Assembly: GCF_030816715.1 (NCBI RefSeq)
Contig: NZ_JAUSYH010000001.1
Location: forward strand, 8,060,001-8,124,000
Source: Streptomyces achromogenes
GTDB taxonomy: Bacteria; Actinomycetota; Actinomycetes; Streptomycetales; Streptomycetaceae
Length of the DNA: 64,000 nt
Reading direction: 5' to 3'
The notes under the pieces are model-generated. The model saw only the letters and a program-made list of their open reading frames with translations, was not told where the DNA came from and did not search any database. Below, in pieces: positions 28,978 through 37,041 of this stretch (position 1 is its first letter; each line of letters begins with the position of its first letter). The position numbers were made by a program, and so were the translations under genes.

Positions 28978-30198
28978 TCAGCTCCAGGACACGAGCAGTC
29001 GGTCCACGCCGTAGTGCACGGCCCGGTCGCGCAGCGGTACCTCCCCGGCCGGCGTCGCCAGCCGCAGCGAGGGGAAGCGCTCGAACAGGGCGCGCAGTCC
29101 GATGCGCAGGCTGGCCCGTGCCAGGTGCTGACCCAGGCACTGGTGTGCGCCGAAGCCCAGCGCGAGGTGTTTACGGGGGACCCGGGTGACGTCGAGCCGA
29201 TCGGGATCGGTGAAGACCTCGGGGTCGCGGTTGGCGGCGGGCAGCGCCAGGACCACCGTCTGACCCGCCTTGATCACGGCGTCGCCGATCTCCACGTCCT
29301 CCAGCGCGCACCGGCTGGAACCCATCTGGGAGATCGTCAGATACCGCAGCAGCTCATCCACCGCGCCGGCCTCGTACAGCTCCGGCCGTTCCCGCAGCAG
29401 GGCCAGCTGGTCCGGGTTCTCCAGCAGGGCGAAGACACTCAGGGACAGCATGTTCGGCGTGGTGTCGAGCGAGCCGCCCAGGGTGAGGACGGCGAGGTTG
29501 ACCATTTCGTCCTCGGTCAACTCGCCGGTCGCCGCCAGCCGGCCGAAGAAGTCCTCGCCCCGCTCTGCCGTCCGTTCCCGCACCATCGGCCGGATGAGCC
29601 CGTCCATCGACTCCACGTGGTGGATGAACTCCTCCAGCGTGTACGTGAGGGTCATCAGTGCCGAGAAGTGCTCCTGGATGCCGTCCATCAGTTCCGGGGA
29701 GACGTCCATCAACGAGCACACCGAGCGCAGGCTAACCTTCTCCGCGAAGCCGGAGACCAGGTCGGCGGGGGAGCCTTCGGCAGCCATCTCCGCCAGCGCC
29801 CCGTCCACGATGCGCGTCAGCTGCGGCTCGTACTGCTGAATGCGCCGCAGCGTGAAGTGACCCGCCAGCAGCCGCCGGTACTTGGTGTGGTCGGGGGCGT
29901 CCATCTTCGCGAACGAGCCGGGCGGCGAGGGCTGTGGGGCGTACTCGGTCATCGGGAACGGCGGCGCGACCACATGCGCCAGCAACTCGTTCCGGTGGCT
30001 GAAGCGGTCGTCGGCGAGGATCTGCCGGACCAGGTCGTGCCGGGTCACCAGCCAGCCCGAGGTGTCCTTCGGCGCCACCTCGAAGGTGACCGGGCTGACC
30101 GGCTGCTCGGCGCGCAGCCGCGCGTACTCGGCGGGCGGGTCGAACGGGCACCTGCCCCGTTCCGAGGGGATCACGGGCGGGTCGGGCCTGGTCTTCAT
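28978..30198 (-). CDS. Cytochrome P450 (first in contact with acyltransferase)
   Basis: 406 residues, ATG 30198. I-helix region LGGSLDTTP carries the Asp-Thr pair, K-helix ExxR is present (ELLRYL), and the heme loop FGAHQCLG places the heme ligand at Cys354. Length and motifs are those of soluble bacterial class I P450s. Second gene of a probable operon: P450 (30262-31485), this P450, then the BAHD acyltransferase starting 5 bases after its stop. The coupling suggests that this P450 adds the hydroxyl that the acyltransferase then esterifies, which is inference. Electrons would come from a ferredoxin such as the one at 31797-32006. Confidence 0.93.
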   Translation of the reverse strand: MKTRPDPPVIPSERGRCPFDPPAEYARLRAEQPVSPVTFEVAPKDTSGWLVTRHDLVRQILADDRFSHRNELLAHVVAPPFPMTEYAPQPSPPGSFAKMDAPDHTKYRRLLAGHFTLRRIQQYEPQLTRIVDGALAEMAAEGSPADLVSGFAEKVSLRSVCSLMDVSPELMDGIQEHFSALMTLTYTLEEFIHHVESMDGLIRPMVRERTAERGEDFFGRLAATGELTEDEMVNLAVLTLGGSLDTTPNMLSLSVFALLENPDQLALLRERPELYEAGAVDELLRYLTISQMGSSRCALEDVEIGDAVIKAGQTVVLALPAANRDPEVFTDPDRLDVTRVPRKHLALGFGAHQCLGQHLARASLRIGLRALFERFPSLRLATPAGEVPLRDRAVHYGVDRLLVSWS

Positions 30199-30261
30199 GG
30201 GGTCGCTCCGTCGTGAGAGAGGCCGGGACTGGGGGGTGGGGGAGGGACGTGGGCCGCCGCC

Positions 30262-31485
30262 TCAGGCGTGGTGCACCCGCAGGGGCAGGTGCCGGGCGCC
30301 GAAGACGTTCGTCCCGTGCCAGCTGAGCCGCACCGCGGGATCGACGCCGATGCGGGCGTATCTGTCCAGCAGGGCGTCGAGGGCGATCCGGCCCTCGAGC
30401 CGGGCCAGCGGCGCCCCGATGCAGTAGTGGATGCCGTGTCCGAACGCGGCCTGCCGGGCGTTGGCACGGTCCGGGCGGAACGCGTCCGCGTCCTCGAAGA
30501 CCCGTTCGTCGCGGTTGGCGGACAGCAGCCACAGATGGACGAGGGTGTCGGGTCCGACATCCGTCCCGGCGACGGTGGCCGCGGTCGTGGTGACCCGCTC
30601 GATCCAGGTGAACGGCGGGCGCAGCCGCAGCGTTTCCTCGATCACCGCCGGTATCAGCGAACGGTCCGCACGCACCCGTTCCAGCAGCTCCGGATCGCGG
30701 TCCAGACACAGCAGCGCGTTACCGACGAGCACCGACGTGGTGATGTGCCCGGCGAGCAGCAGCAGCGTCGCGAAACTCGCGATGTCCTCGTCCTCAAGAC
30801 GCTCGCCGTCGAGTTCGGCCCCGACCAGGGTGCTCAGCAGATCGCCGCTCGGCTCCTCGCGCCGGGCCTCGATGAAGCCCTGGAGATAGGAGGAGATGGC
30901 GACCGCGGTCTCCTCCATCCGGCGCACGCTCTCGGGGTCGTCCGGATCGGTGGACAGCAGTTGGTCCGCCCAGCCCTGGAACCTGTCGCGGTCCTCGGTC
31001 GGGACACCCAGCATGCGCGCGATGACCGTCACCGGCAGCGGGTTGGCCAGCACGTCCACGAGATCGAAGGCGTTCTCGGGGGCGGCGTCCAGCAGTTGCC
31101 CGGTCAGTTCGGTGATCCACGGCTCGAGGCCGGTGATCAGGCCCGGGGTGAACGCCCGGCTGACCAGGCGGCGCATCTTGCCGTGCAGCGGCGGGTCCAG
31201 GAGCAGCAGCGTGCCCCGCGGGGCCTGCTTCTCACCGCCCGACAGCCGGCCCACCGTGTCCGAGGAGAACGTCGCCGTGTCGGCGAGGATCCGCTGCACG
31301 TCCGCGTGGCGGAACACGTGCACATGGCCGCTGCCGTCCCGCCACACCGGCCGGTCCTCGCGCATCCGCGCCGCCCAGGCCAGCAACGCGACGCCGCCGT
31401 CGGGTTCGACGGTCGGCGGGTGTTCGAGCCGGCGTCCGGCCCCGGGTGTCGAATCGAGCACGTCCGAGGTGCCTTGCTGCGCCAC
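30262..31485 (-). CDS. Cytochrome P450, CYP107-like
   Basis: 407 residues from GTG 31485, preceded by AAGGGGAA at suitable distance; the frame is open to 31569 but that extension shows no homology. Heme loop FGHGIHYCIG gives Cys355, and EETLRLRPP supplies ExxR. The I-helix reads LLLLAGHITTS: the usual acidic residue before Thr is Ile, a variant I believe occurs in some macrolide P450s. Both heme ligand and ExxR are intact, so it is not a DesVIII/EryCII-type helper. Divergent from the ferredoxin gene, with two PimM-like sites in the shared 311-base upstream region. Likely a late hydroxylase or epoxidase of the polyketide. Confidence 0.92.
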   Translation of the reverse strand: MAQQGTSDVLDSTPGAGRRLEHPPTVEPDGGVALLAWAARMREDRPVWRDGSGHVHVFRHADVQRILADTATFSSDTVGRLSGGEKQAPRGTLLLLDPPLHGKMRRLVSRAFTPGLITGLEPWITELTGQLLDAAPENAFDLVDVLANPLPVTVIARMLGVPTEDRDRFQGWADQLLSTDPDDPESVRRMEETAVAISSYLQGFIEARREEPSGDLLSTLVGAELDGERLEDEDIASFATLLLLAGHITTSVLVGNALLCLDRDPELLERVRADRSLIPAVIEETLRLRPPFTWIERVTTTAATVAGTDVGPDTLVHLWLLSANRDERVFEDADAFRPDRANARQAAFGHGIHYCIGAPLARLEGRIALDALLDRYARIGVDPAVRLSWHGTNVFGARHLPLRVHHA

Positions 31486-31613
31486 CCGGATTCCCCTTTC
31501 GCAGATGTCGTACGACGGTCGCGCGGGCCTCGTACACTCGCCGGCGCCGCTGTCCGATCGCCCGGCCACTCCAGCACGGCGGCGCGGTGCCCGGCCAGAG
31601 CGGGCCGCGCAGT

Positions 31614-31629
31614 CTAGGGATTCACCGCG
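31614..31629 (+). promoter_or_regulatory. PimM-like operator candidate (P450/ferredoxin intergenic)
   Basis: CTAGGGATTCACCGCG matches the PimM operator consensus CTVGGGAWWTCCCBAG at 13 of 16 positions. It lies in the divergent promoter region between the P450 (start 31485) and ferredoxin (start 31797). Confidence 0.6.
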
Positions 31630-31688
31630 TACCGGCCATCAGGGCCGCGCGCGCCCCGGCTCCCGCGTCCTGCGCCACGGCCGAATCT

Positions 31689-31704
31689 CTGGAGGAATTC
31701 CCAG
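31689..31704. promoter_or_regulatory. PimM-like operator candidate, near-palindromic
   Basis: CTGGAGGAATTCCCAG fits the consensus at 13 of 16 positions on either strand and is an imperfect dyad around GAATTC. It lies 93 bases upstream of the ferredoxin start, in the same intergenic region as the site at 31614. Confidence 0.55.
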
Positions 31705-31796
31705 ACAGCGGTCCGTGCCCGGTCGATCCCCCGCCCCACACCGCAAGATGGGCGCCCAGGCAACCCATCGGATCGGCGAGCGCGCAGGAGGCCCGC

Positions 31797-32006
31797 ATGG
31801 ACATCGCGATCGATCACGACAAGTGCATCGGCGCCGGCCAGTGCGCGTTCATCGCCCCCGAGGTCTTCGACCAGGGCGACGACGGATCGGCCCTGCTGCT
31901 GGTCGACCGACCCGCGGCCGCACAGTTCTCCGCCGTGCGGGAGGCCGCCGAGTCCTGCCCGATGAGCGCCATCGCCGTGGCGGAAGACCGGGAGAGAACT
32001 GCCTGA
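31797..32006 (+). CDS. [3Fe-4S] ferredoxin
   Basis: 69 residues; ATG 31797 follows GGAGG at 5 bases. Cys10 and Cys16 (CIGAGQC) and a C-terminal CPMSAI make the three-cysteine pattern of the small ferredoxins that feed Streptomyces P450s. It heads a + strand run of ferredoxin, glycosyltransferase, 4,6-dehydratase and SARP. Probable electron donor for the two adjacent P450s. It could also serve the iron-sulfur 3-dehydrase at 38345-39646, since no dedicated reductase is seen. No ferredoxin reductase gene is in the window. Confidence 0.93.
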   Translation: MDIAIDHDKCIGAGQCAFIAPEVFDQGDDGSALLLVDRPAAAQFSAVREAAESCPMSAIAVAEDRERTA

Positions 32007-32052
32007 GCGCCGCCCCGGGCCACCGCCACGGAACCGATGAGGAGAGGAACCC

Positions 32053-33300
32053 ATGCGCGTCCTGTTCGCCGGCCTGCCGGAGAAGTCGCACGTCTTCACG
32101 ATGGTGCCGCTGGCCTGGGCCCTGACGGCCGCTGGGCACGAGGTGCTGATGGCCAACGCGCCGTCGCTGAACGAGACGGTCACCGGCACCGGACTGGTGG
32201 CCGCACCGATCGGCACGGACCACCACCTCCACCACGAGATGGCCATGGCCCGTGAGTCGCAGGACGCGGACGTGGCGAACTGGAGCCGTCTCGGATACGG
32301 CGACGTCGACCACGCGAGCCTGGTCGAGCGGTACGCCGTCAGCGTCCCGTACGGGTTCGCCCGCTACAACGACCCGATCCTCGACGACCTCGTCGCACTC
32401 GCGCGGCACTGGCGGCCCGATCTCGTGGTGCACGACCCGATTGCCTACGCGGGCGGCATCGCCGCGCGCGCCTGCGGCGCCGCACACGCGCGCCTGCTGT
32501 GGTCCGCGGACGTCTACGGCCAGGCCCGCGCCACGTTCGTCGAGCTGGCCCAGGACGTGTCCGAGGACCAGCGCGCCGACCCGCTGGCCGACTGGATCGA
32601 CGAACGCGGACGCGCCTACGGGGTGCGGTGCGACGAAGAGCTGCTCAACGGGCAGTTCACCCTCGACACCCTGCCGCCGAGCCTGCGCCCGCCGAGCGAA
32701 CTGCACCAGGTCTCGATGCGGTACGTGCCCCACAACGGCCCCGCGGTGCAGTGGGAATGGCTGCGCGAGGAGCCCAAACGGCCCCGCGTCTGCGTCACTC
32801 TCGGCCGTACCAACACCGAGGCCTACGGCGGAGACTACGTCGACGTCGAGAACCTGCTGCGCGCCCTGTCACGGCTGGACGCCGAGATCGTCGCGGCCCT
32901 CGTGCCCGAACAGGCCGAGCAACTTGACGACCTGCCCGCCAACGTCCTGGCCGTCAGTCAGGTGGCGCTCAGCACGCTGCTGCCGACGTGCTCCGCCGTG
33001 GTCCACCACGGCGGCTGGGGCTCGTTCTCCACCGCTCTCGTCAACGCGGTGCCGCAGCTCGCGATGTCCACCCTCGTCGCCGACCAGGAACTGCGCGGAC
33101 GGTCCCTGGAGGACGCCGGCGCCGGATTCTTCCTGCACCACACCGACGCCGACCCCGACCGGGTCACGGACCTCACCGGACGACTCCTGGAGGACCCCTC
33201 CCACGCCGCGGCCGCCCGTCGGCTGCGCGACGAGTCCGCCGCCATGCCCACCCCGCACGCCATCGTCCCGGAACTCGAACGTCTCGCCGCGGCCCGCTGA
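32053..33300 (+). CDS. Glycosyltransferase, EryCIII/DesVII-like (GT1, activator-dependent class)
   Basis: 415 residues, ATG 32053 after GAGGAGAGG. N-terminal acceptor half begins MRVLFAGLPEKSHVFTMVPL, and the C-terminal donor half has the sugar-nucleotide motif HHGGWGSFSTAL (about residue 318), as in macrolide deoxysugar transferases. Relatives of this class (EryCIII, DesVII) work with a P450-like helper protein that lacks the heme cysteine; both P450s here keep that cysteine, so no helper is visible. Expected to move a dTDP-deoxysugar to the polyketide. Starts 46 bases after the ferredoxin stop, likely the same transcript. Confidence 0.9.
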   Translation: MRVLFAGLPEKSHVFTMVPLAWALTAAGHEVLMANAPSLNETVTGTGLVAAPIGTDHHLHHEMAMARESQDADVANWSRLGYGDVDHASLVERYAVSVPYGFARYNDPILDDLVALARHWRPDLVVHDPIAYAGGIAARACGAAHARLLWSADVYGQARATFVELAQDVSEDQRADPLADWIDERGRAYGVRCDEELLNGQFTLDTLPPSLRPPSELHQVSMRYVPHNGPAVQWEWLREEPKRPRVCVTLGRTNTEAYGGDYVDVENLLRALSRLDAEIVAALVPEQAEQLDDLPANVLAVSQVALSTLLPTCSAVVHHGGWGSFSTALVNAVPQLAMSTLVADQELRGRSLEDAGAGFFLHHTDADPDRVTDLTGRLLEDPSHAAAARRLRDESAAMPTPHAIVPELERLAAAR

Positions 33301-33381
33301 AAGGTCCGCGGAGCCGCACGCACACCCACGAGGAAGGAGGACGGCGCCCGCCCGGCACTCCCGGTGACGCGCCGCACCCAG

Positions 33382-34386
33382 ATGAGTCAGACGCGCATCC
33401 TGGTGACCGGCGGTGCCGGCTTCATCGGTTCCCACTACGTCCGGACCCTGCTCGGCCCCCTCGGGCCCGACGACGTCACCGTCACCGTCCTCGACGCCTT
33501 CACCTACGCGGCCAACCTGGCCAACCTCGACCCGGTGGCGGACTCCGACCGCTACCGGCTCGTCGTCGGCGACATCTGCGACGCCGGCCTGGCAGACCGG
33601 CTGATGGCCGAGCACGACCAGGTGGTGCACTTCGCCGCCGAGTCCCACGTCGACCGCTCCCTGGCCAGCGCCACCGAGTTCGTGCGCTCCAACGTCCTGG
33701 GCACCCAGACCCTGCTGGACGCCGCCCTGCGCAACGGCGTCGGCCGGTTCGTGCACATCTCCACCGACGAGGTCTACGGCTCCATCGCCGCGGGCTCCTG
33801 CTCCGAGGAGCAGCCGCTGCACCCCAACTCGCCGTACGCCGCCTCCAAGGCGTCCAGTGACCTGATCGCCCTCGCCTACCACCGCTCCCACGGCCTGGAC
33901 GTGCGGGTGACCCGGTGCTCGAACAACTACGGACACCACCAGTTCCCAGAGAAGATCATCCCCCTGTTCGTCACCCGCCTGCTCGCCGGAAAGAAGGTCC
34001 CGCTCTACGGCGACGGCCTGAACGTGCGCGACTGGCTGCACGTCGACGACCACATCCGTGCCGTCGAGCTGGTCCGCACCCAGGGCCGTGCCGGTGAGGT
34101 CTACAACGTCGGCGGCGGCACCGAACTCGACAACCGCGGTCTGACCGGACTCCTCCTCGAGGCCTGCGGTGCGGACTGGGACAGCGTGGAGTACGTCACC
34201 GACCGCAAGGGTCACGACCGCCGCTACTCCGTGGACTGGCGCAAGGCCCATGTCGAGCTCGGCTACAAGCCGCAGACGGACTTCGCCGAGGGCCTCGCGG
34301 AAACCGTCGCCTGGTACCGGGACAACCCCGGGGTATGGGGCCGGGCCGTCCGCCCCGACCCGGCGGCGGGGGCCGAGGCGTGCTGA
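33382..34386 (+). CDS. rfbB: dTDP-glucose 4,6-dehydratase
   Basis: 334 residues from ATG 33382 (MSQTRILVTGG); GTG 33364 is a possible earlier start and neither has an ideal ribosome site. Extended SDR fold: GGAGFIGSH NAD motif at the N-terminus, FAAESHVDRS, the STDEVYG segment with the Thr-Asp-Glu catalytic triad region, and the YAASK active-site Tyr/Lys. Converts dTDP-glucose to dTDP-4-keto-6-deoxyglucose, the common precursor of the cluster's deoxysugar. The matching thymidylyltransferase is not in the window. The stop overlaps the start of the SARP gene. Confidence 0.96.
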   Translation: MSQTRILVTGGAGFIGSHYVRTLLGPLGPDDVTVTVLDAFTYAANLANLDPVADSDRYRLVVGDICDAGLADRLMAEHDQVVHFAAESHVDRSLASATEFVRSNVLGTQTLLDAALRNGVGRFVHISTDEVYGSIAAGSCSEEQPLHPNSPYAASKASSDLIALAYHRSHGLDVRVTRCSNNYGHHQFPEKIIPLFVTRLLAGKKVPLYGDGLNVRDWLHVDDHIRAVELVRTQGRAGEVYNVGGGTELDNRGLTGLLLEACGADWDSVEYVTDRKGHDRRYSVDWRKAHVELGYKPQTDFAEGLAETVAWYRDNPGVWGRAVRPDPAAGAEAC

Positions 34387-35171
34387 CCTGGCGCACTCTC
34401 GGTCCGCTGCGGGTCTCGGCCGACGGCCGGGACGTCACACCGACCGCGCCGAAGGTCCGCCAGGTGCTGGCCCTGCTGCTCGCCCGGCACGACACGGTCG
34501 TCCCGCTGGCCGCGCTGACGTCCGAGCTGTGGGCGGGGCGCCCGCCGCGCAGCGCCACCGCCACCGTGCAGACGTACGCCTATCAGTTGCGCAAGGCGCT
34601 GCACGGCGGCGAGGACCCCGGGCCGGCCGACAGCGGCCCGCTCGTCACCCACGCCCACGGATACCTGCTGCGGGTCAGACCCGGCGCTTGCGACGCGGAG
34701 GCGTTCGCACAGCTCACCGGCCGGGCCCGGACGGTACTCGCCGACGGCGACCCGGCCGGCGCCGTCGTGCTGCTCGACCAGGCCCTGCTGCTGTGGGACG
34801 GGCCGCCGTTCGCGGACGTCGCGCCAGGACCGGCGCTGCACGGGCACGCCCTGCGTCTGAACGAACTCCACCTCCAGGCCGAGGAGCTGCGCATCACCGC
34901 CGGTCTGCACCTGGGCCGACACCGTGACCTCGTCGGCGAGTTGAAGGAACTCGCCTGCGCGCACCCGCTGCACGAGTGGTTCCAGGGCTCACTCATCATC
35001 GCCCTGCAACGGTGCGGCAGGCGGAGTGAGGCGCTCGACGTCTACCGGCGGCTGAGCGCGCGACTGCGGGACGAGCTGGGACTGGATCCCTCACCGGGCC
35101 TGCAGCGTCTGCGCCAGCATGTGCTCACCGATCGGGTCAGCACGGCCGATCTGGACCTGCTGCCCGGCTGA
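34380..35171 (+). CDS. SARP-type transcriptional regulator (AfsR/DnrI/RedD family)
   Basis: 263 residues from GTG 34380, which overlaps the dehydratase stop by 7 bases and so is probably translationally coupled. An N-terminal OmpR-like winged helix (WRTLGPLRVSADGRDVTPTA, about 3-95) precedes the bacterial transcriptional activation domain (about 100-255). Length is that of a minimal SARP such as DnrI; no ATPase domain. SARPs bind direct heptamer repeats near -35 regions of biosynthetic promoters. Having a regulator as the last gene of a sugar operon is a little unusual and suggests its level follows that transcript. This is the fourth regulator of the cluster. Confidence 0.92.
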   Translation: MLTWRTLGPLRVSADGRDVTPTAPKVRQVLALLLARHDTVVPLAALTSELWAGRPPRSATATVQTYAYQLRKALHGGEDPGPADSGPLVTHAHGYLLRVRPGACDAEAFAQLTGRARTVLADGDPAGAVVLLDQALLLWDGPPFADVAPGPALHGHALRLNELHLQAEELRITAGLHLGRHRDLVGELKELACAHPLHEWFQGSLIIALQRCGRRSEALDVYRRLSARLRDELGLDPSPGLQRLRQHVLTDRVSTADLDLLPG

Positions 35172-35192
35172 CATCGGCGCGCGGTCGGTTCC

Positions 35193-36194
35193 TCAACGGT
35201 CGACCGACCCGTCCCGCTGCTCCGCCGCGGCACGCCACAGGTCCTGCACCATGTCGCGGGGCGTGCGTCGCGGCTGCCATCCGAGGACGGTGCGCGCGGC
35301 CGACACCTCCACGGCCATCCAGTCGGTGTCCGTCGGCGATCGCGACTGCGTGACGGGACGCTCCACGAGCCGGGCCGGGCGCCCGCTGATGGAGATCAGC
35401 AGGTCCACCATGTCCCGGACGGGCTGCGAGGCGCCACTCGCCACATTCACCACGCGCCCGACGGCGCCGGGGGAGCGCAGCGCCGCGACGACGGCCCGGG
35501 CCACGTCCTGCGCGTCGACGAAGTCACGGCTGCTGCGCAGCGGCGACACCCGCACCTCGGCCGTACGTCCCTCGGCTGTTCCCTCGAGCAGTTGCGTGGC
35601 CACCTGCCCGAGCAGACTCCCCCGCGGGGTGCCGGCGCCGATGACGTTCGACAGCCGCAGCACCACCGCGTCCGCCGCGCCGGTCGCGACGGCCTGCTGC
35701 ACCGCACGCGTGCCGTGCAGCTTCGACCGCCCGTAGCCGGTGGCCGGGACCTCCGGCGAGGACTCCGTGAGCCACACCCCTCGGGGCTGCGGGCTGTACT
35801 CGTGCACCGAGCCCAGCTGCACCAGCCGCGGCCGGGGTCCGGCGGCGGCCAGCGCCGCGAGGAGCCGCTCCACGAGCAGCTGGTTGCTGTGGCGCATACG
35901 GTCGGCGGTGGGCGACCACACCTCCCCGGCGGCGTTCACCACGGCCTCGGGGTGCGCCTCGTCGATCAGCTCGACCAGGGCCCGGGGCTCGGCGTCGGCG
36001 AGATCCATGGGATGGAAGCGCCAGGACGCCGGAGTCTTGCGGGGGTGACGGGCGACGGCGAGAACCTCGTAGCCGGCCCGCTCCAGGGCGGTTCCCACAT
36101 GACGGCCGACGAATCCGGTCGCCCCGAGGAGCAGCACGCGGCCCGACCTCCCGTCCGCACCGCCTGGCCGCCCCAGCGCACCGACCTCCGGCAT
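35193..36194 (-). CDS. NDP-hexose 4-ketoreductase (extended SDR)
   Basis: 333 residues; ATG 36194 is preceded by GGGAGGAGA at about 9 bases. N-terminal VLLLGATGFVGRHVG binds the dinucleotide, and YGRSKLHG provides the Tyr/Lys pair. Sequence resembles the dTDP-4-keto-6-deoxyhexose reductases of macrolide clusters. It should set the C-4 hydroxyl of the deoxysugar after epimerisation. Divergent from the 3,5-epimerase, with 187 bases between the two starts acting as a shared promoter region. Converges with the SARP gene with only 21 bases between the two stops. Confidence 0.88.
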   Translation of the reverse strand: MPEVGALGRPGGADGRSGRVLLLGATGFVGRHVGTALERAGYEVLAVARHPRKTPASWRFHPMDLADAEPRALVELIDEAHPEAVVNAAGEVWSPTADRMRHSNQLLVERLLAALAAAGPRPRLVQLGSVHEYSPQPRGVWLTESSPEVPATGYGRSKLHGTRAVQQAVATGAADAVVLRLSNVIGAGTPRGSLLGQVATQLLEGTAEGRTAEVRVSPLRSSRDFVDAQDVARAVVAALRSPGAVGRVVNVASGASQPVRDMVDLLISISGRPARLVERPVTQSRSPTDTDWMAVEVSAARTVLGWQPRRTPRDMVQDLWRAAAEQRDGSVDR

Positions 36195-36381
36195 TGCCGT
36201 CTCTCCTCCCGGGCCCGCGCGCTGCACGCCCGGTCACCGTCGCTGCCCCGCTCGGTCGCGGGTCTGACGACACCACTCAAGCAGCCCTTGATCGAGGATC
36301 ACTCCAGGCCGCGTCGACCTGAGCCGTTCATGGCCGGCTCTCGATCGGTCCTCGATCCCGACGTCCTACGGTGGAGCCACC

Positions 36382-36990
36382 ATGAAGGTTCGAGAGATGG
36401 CCGTGCCGGACGCCTACCACATCACGCCGCATCAGTTCCGTGACGAACGCGGCAGTTTCTACGAGTCGTTCCGGCGCGACCGGCTGGCCGAGGAGATCGG
36501 CCGTCCGGTGCCGGTGGCTCAGGTGAACTACTCCGTGTCGCGCCGCAGCACCCTGCGCGGACTGCACGGCACGCTGCTCTCGCCGGGGCAGGCCAAGGTG
36601 GTGTGCGTGGTGCGCGGCACCGTCCTCGACATCGTCGTGGATCTGCGGGTCGGCTCCCCCACGTGGGGGGTGTACGAGACGAACTGGCTGTCCGCCGAGT
36701 CGGGCGAGACGCTGTTCGTCGCCGAAGGGCTGATGCACGGGTTCCTCGCCCTCACCGACGACACCTGTGTGTCGTATCTGTGTTCCACCGAGTTCGTGCC
36801 CGGGACGCAAGTGGACGTCGATCCCTTCGACCCCGATCTCGCCCTGCCCTGGAGCCTGTCGGAGACCCCCCTGATGTCGGTGAAGGACTCGGCGGCGATC
36901 TCCGTGACCGAGGCCCGGGACACCGGACTCCTGGCCCGGTACGAGGACTGCCTGGCGTACTACGAGGCGCTCCGGGCGGATGCCCGCTGA
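36382..36990 (+). CDS. dTDP-4-dehydro-6-deoxyhexose 3,5-epimerase (RmlC family)
   Basis: 202 residues, ATG 36382. Cupin-type RmlC fold: FRDERGSFYESFR at the N-terminus, STLRGLHGTLLSPGQAKVVC with the catalytic His, DIVVDLRVGSPT, and EGLMHGFLAL. Inverts C-5 (and possibly C-3) of the 4-keto sugar, giving the L-series. Followed after 51 bases by a glycosyltransferase on the same strand, so the two probably share a transcript. Whether it acts at C-3, C-5 or both cannot be read from the sequence. Confidence 0.93.
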   Translation: MKVREMAVPDAYHITPHQFRDERGSFYESFRRDRLAEEIGRPVPVAQVNYSVSRRSTLRGLHGTLLSPGQAKVVCVVRGTVLDIVVDLRVGSPTWGVYETNWLSAESGETLFVAEGLMHGFLALTDDTCVSYLCSTEFVPGTQVDVDPFDPDLALPWSLSETPLMSVKDSAAISVTEARDTGLLARYEDCLAYYEALRADAR

Positions 36991-37041
36991 ACCACCTCCT
37001 CGGCCCGTCCCCGGGCCGTCAGACACCCTTTCGGAGAGCCG

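Noticed and set aside
28978..31485. One of the two P450s as a DesVIII/EryCII-type glycosyltransferase helper
   Set aside because: Both keep the heme cysteine (Cys354 and Cys355) and ExxR, which such helpers lack.
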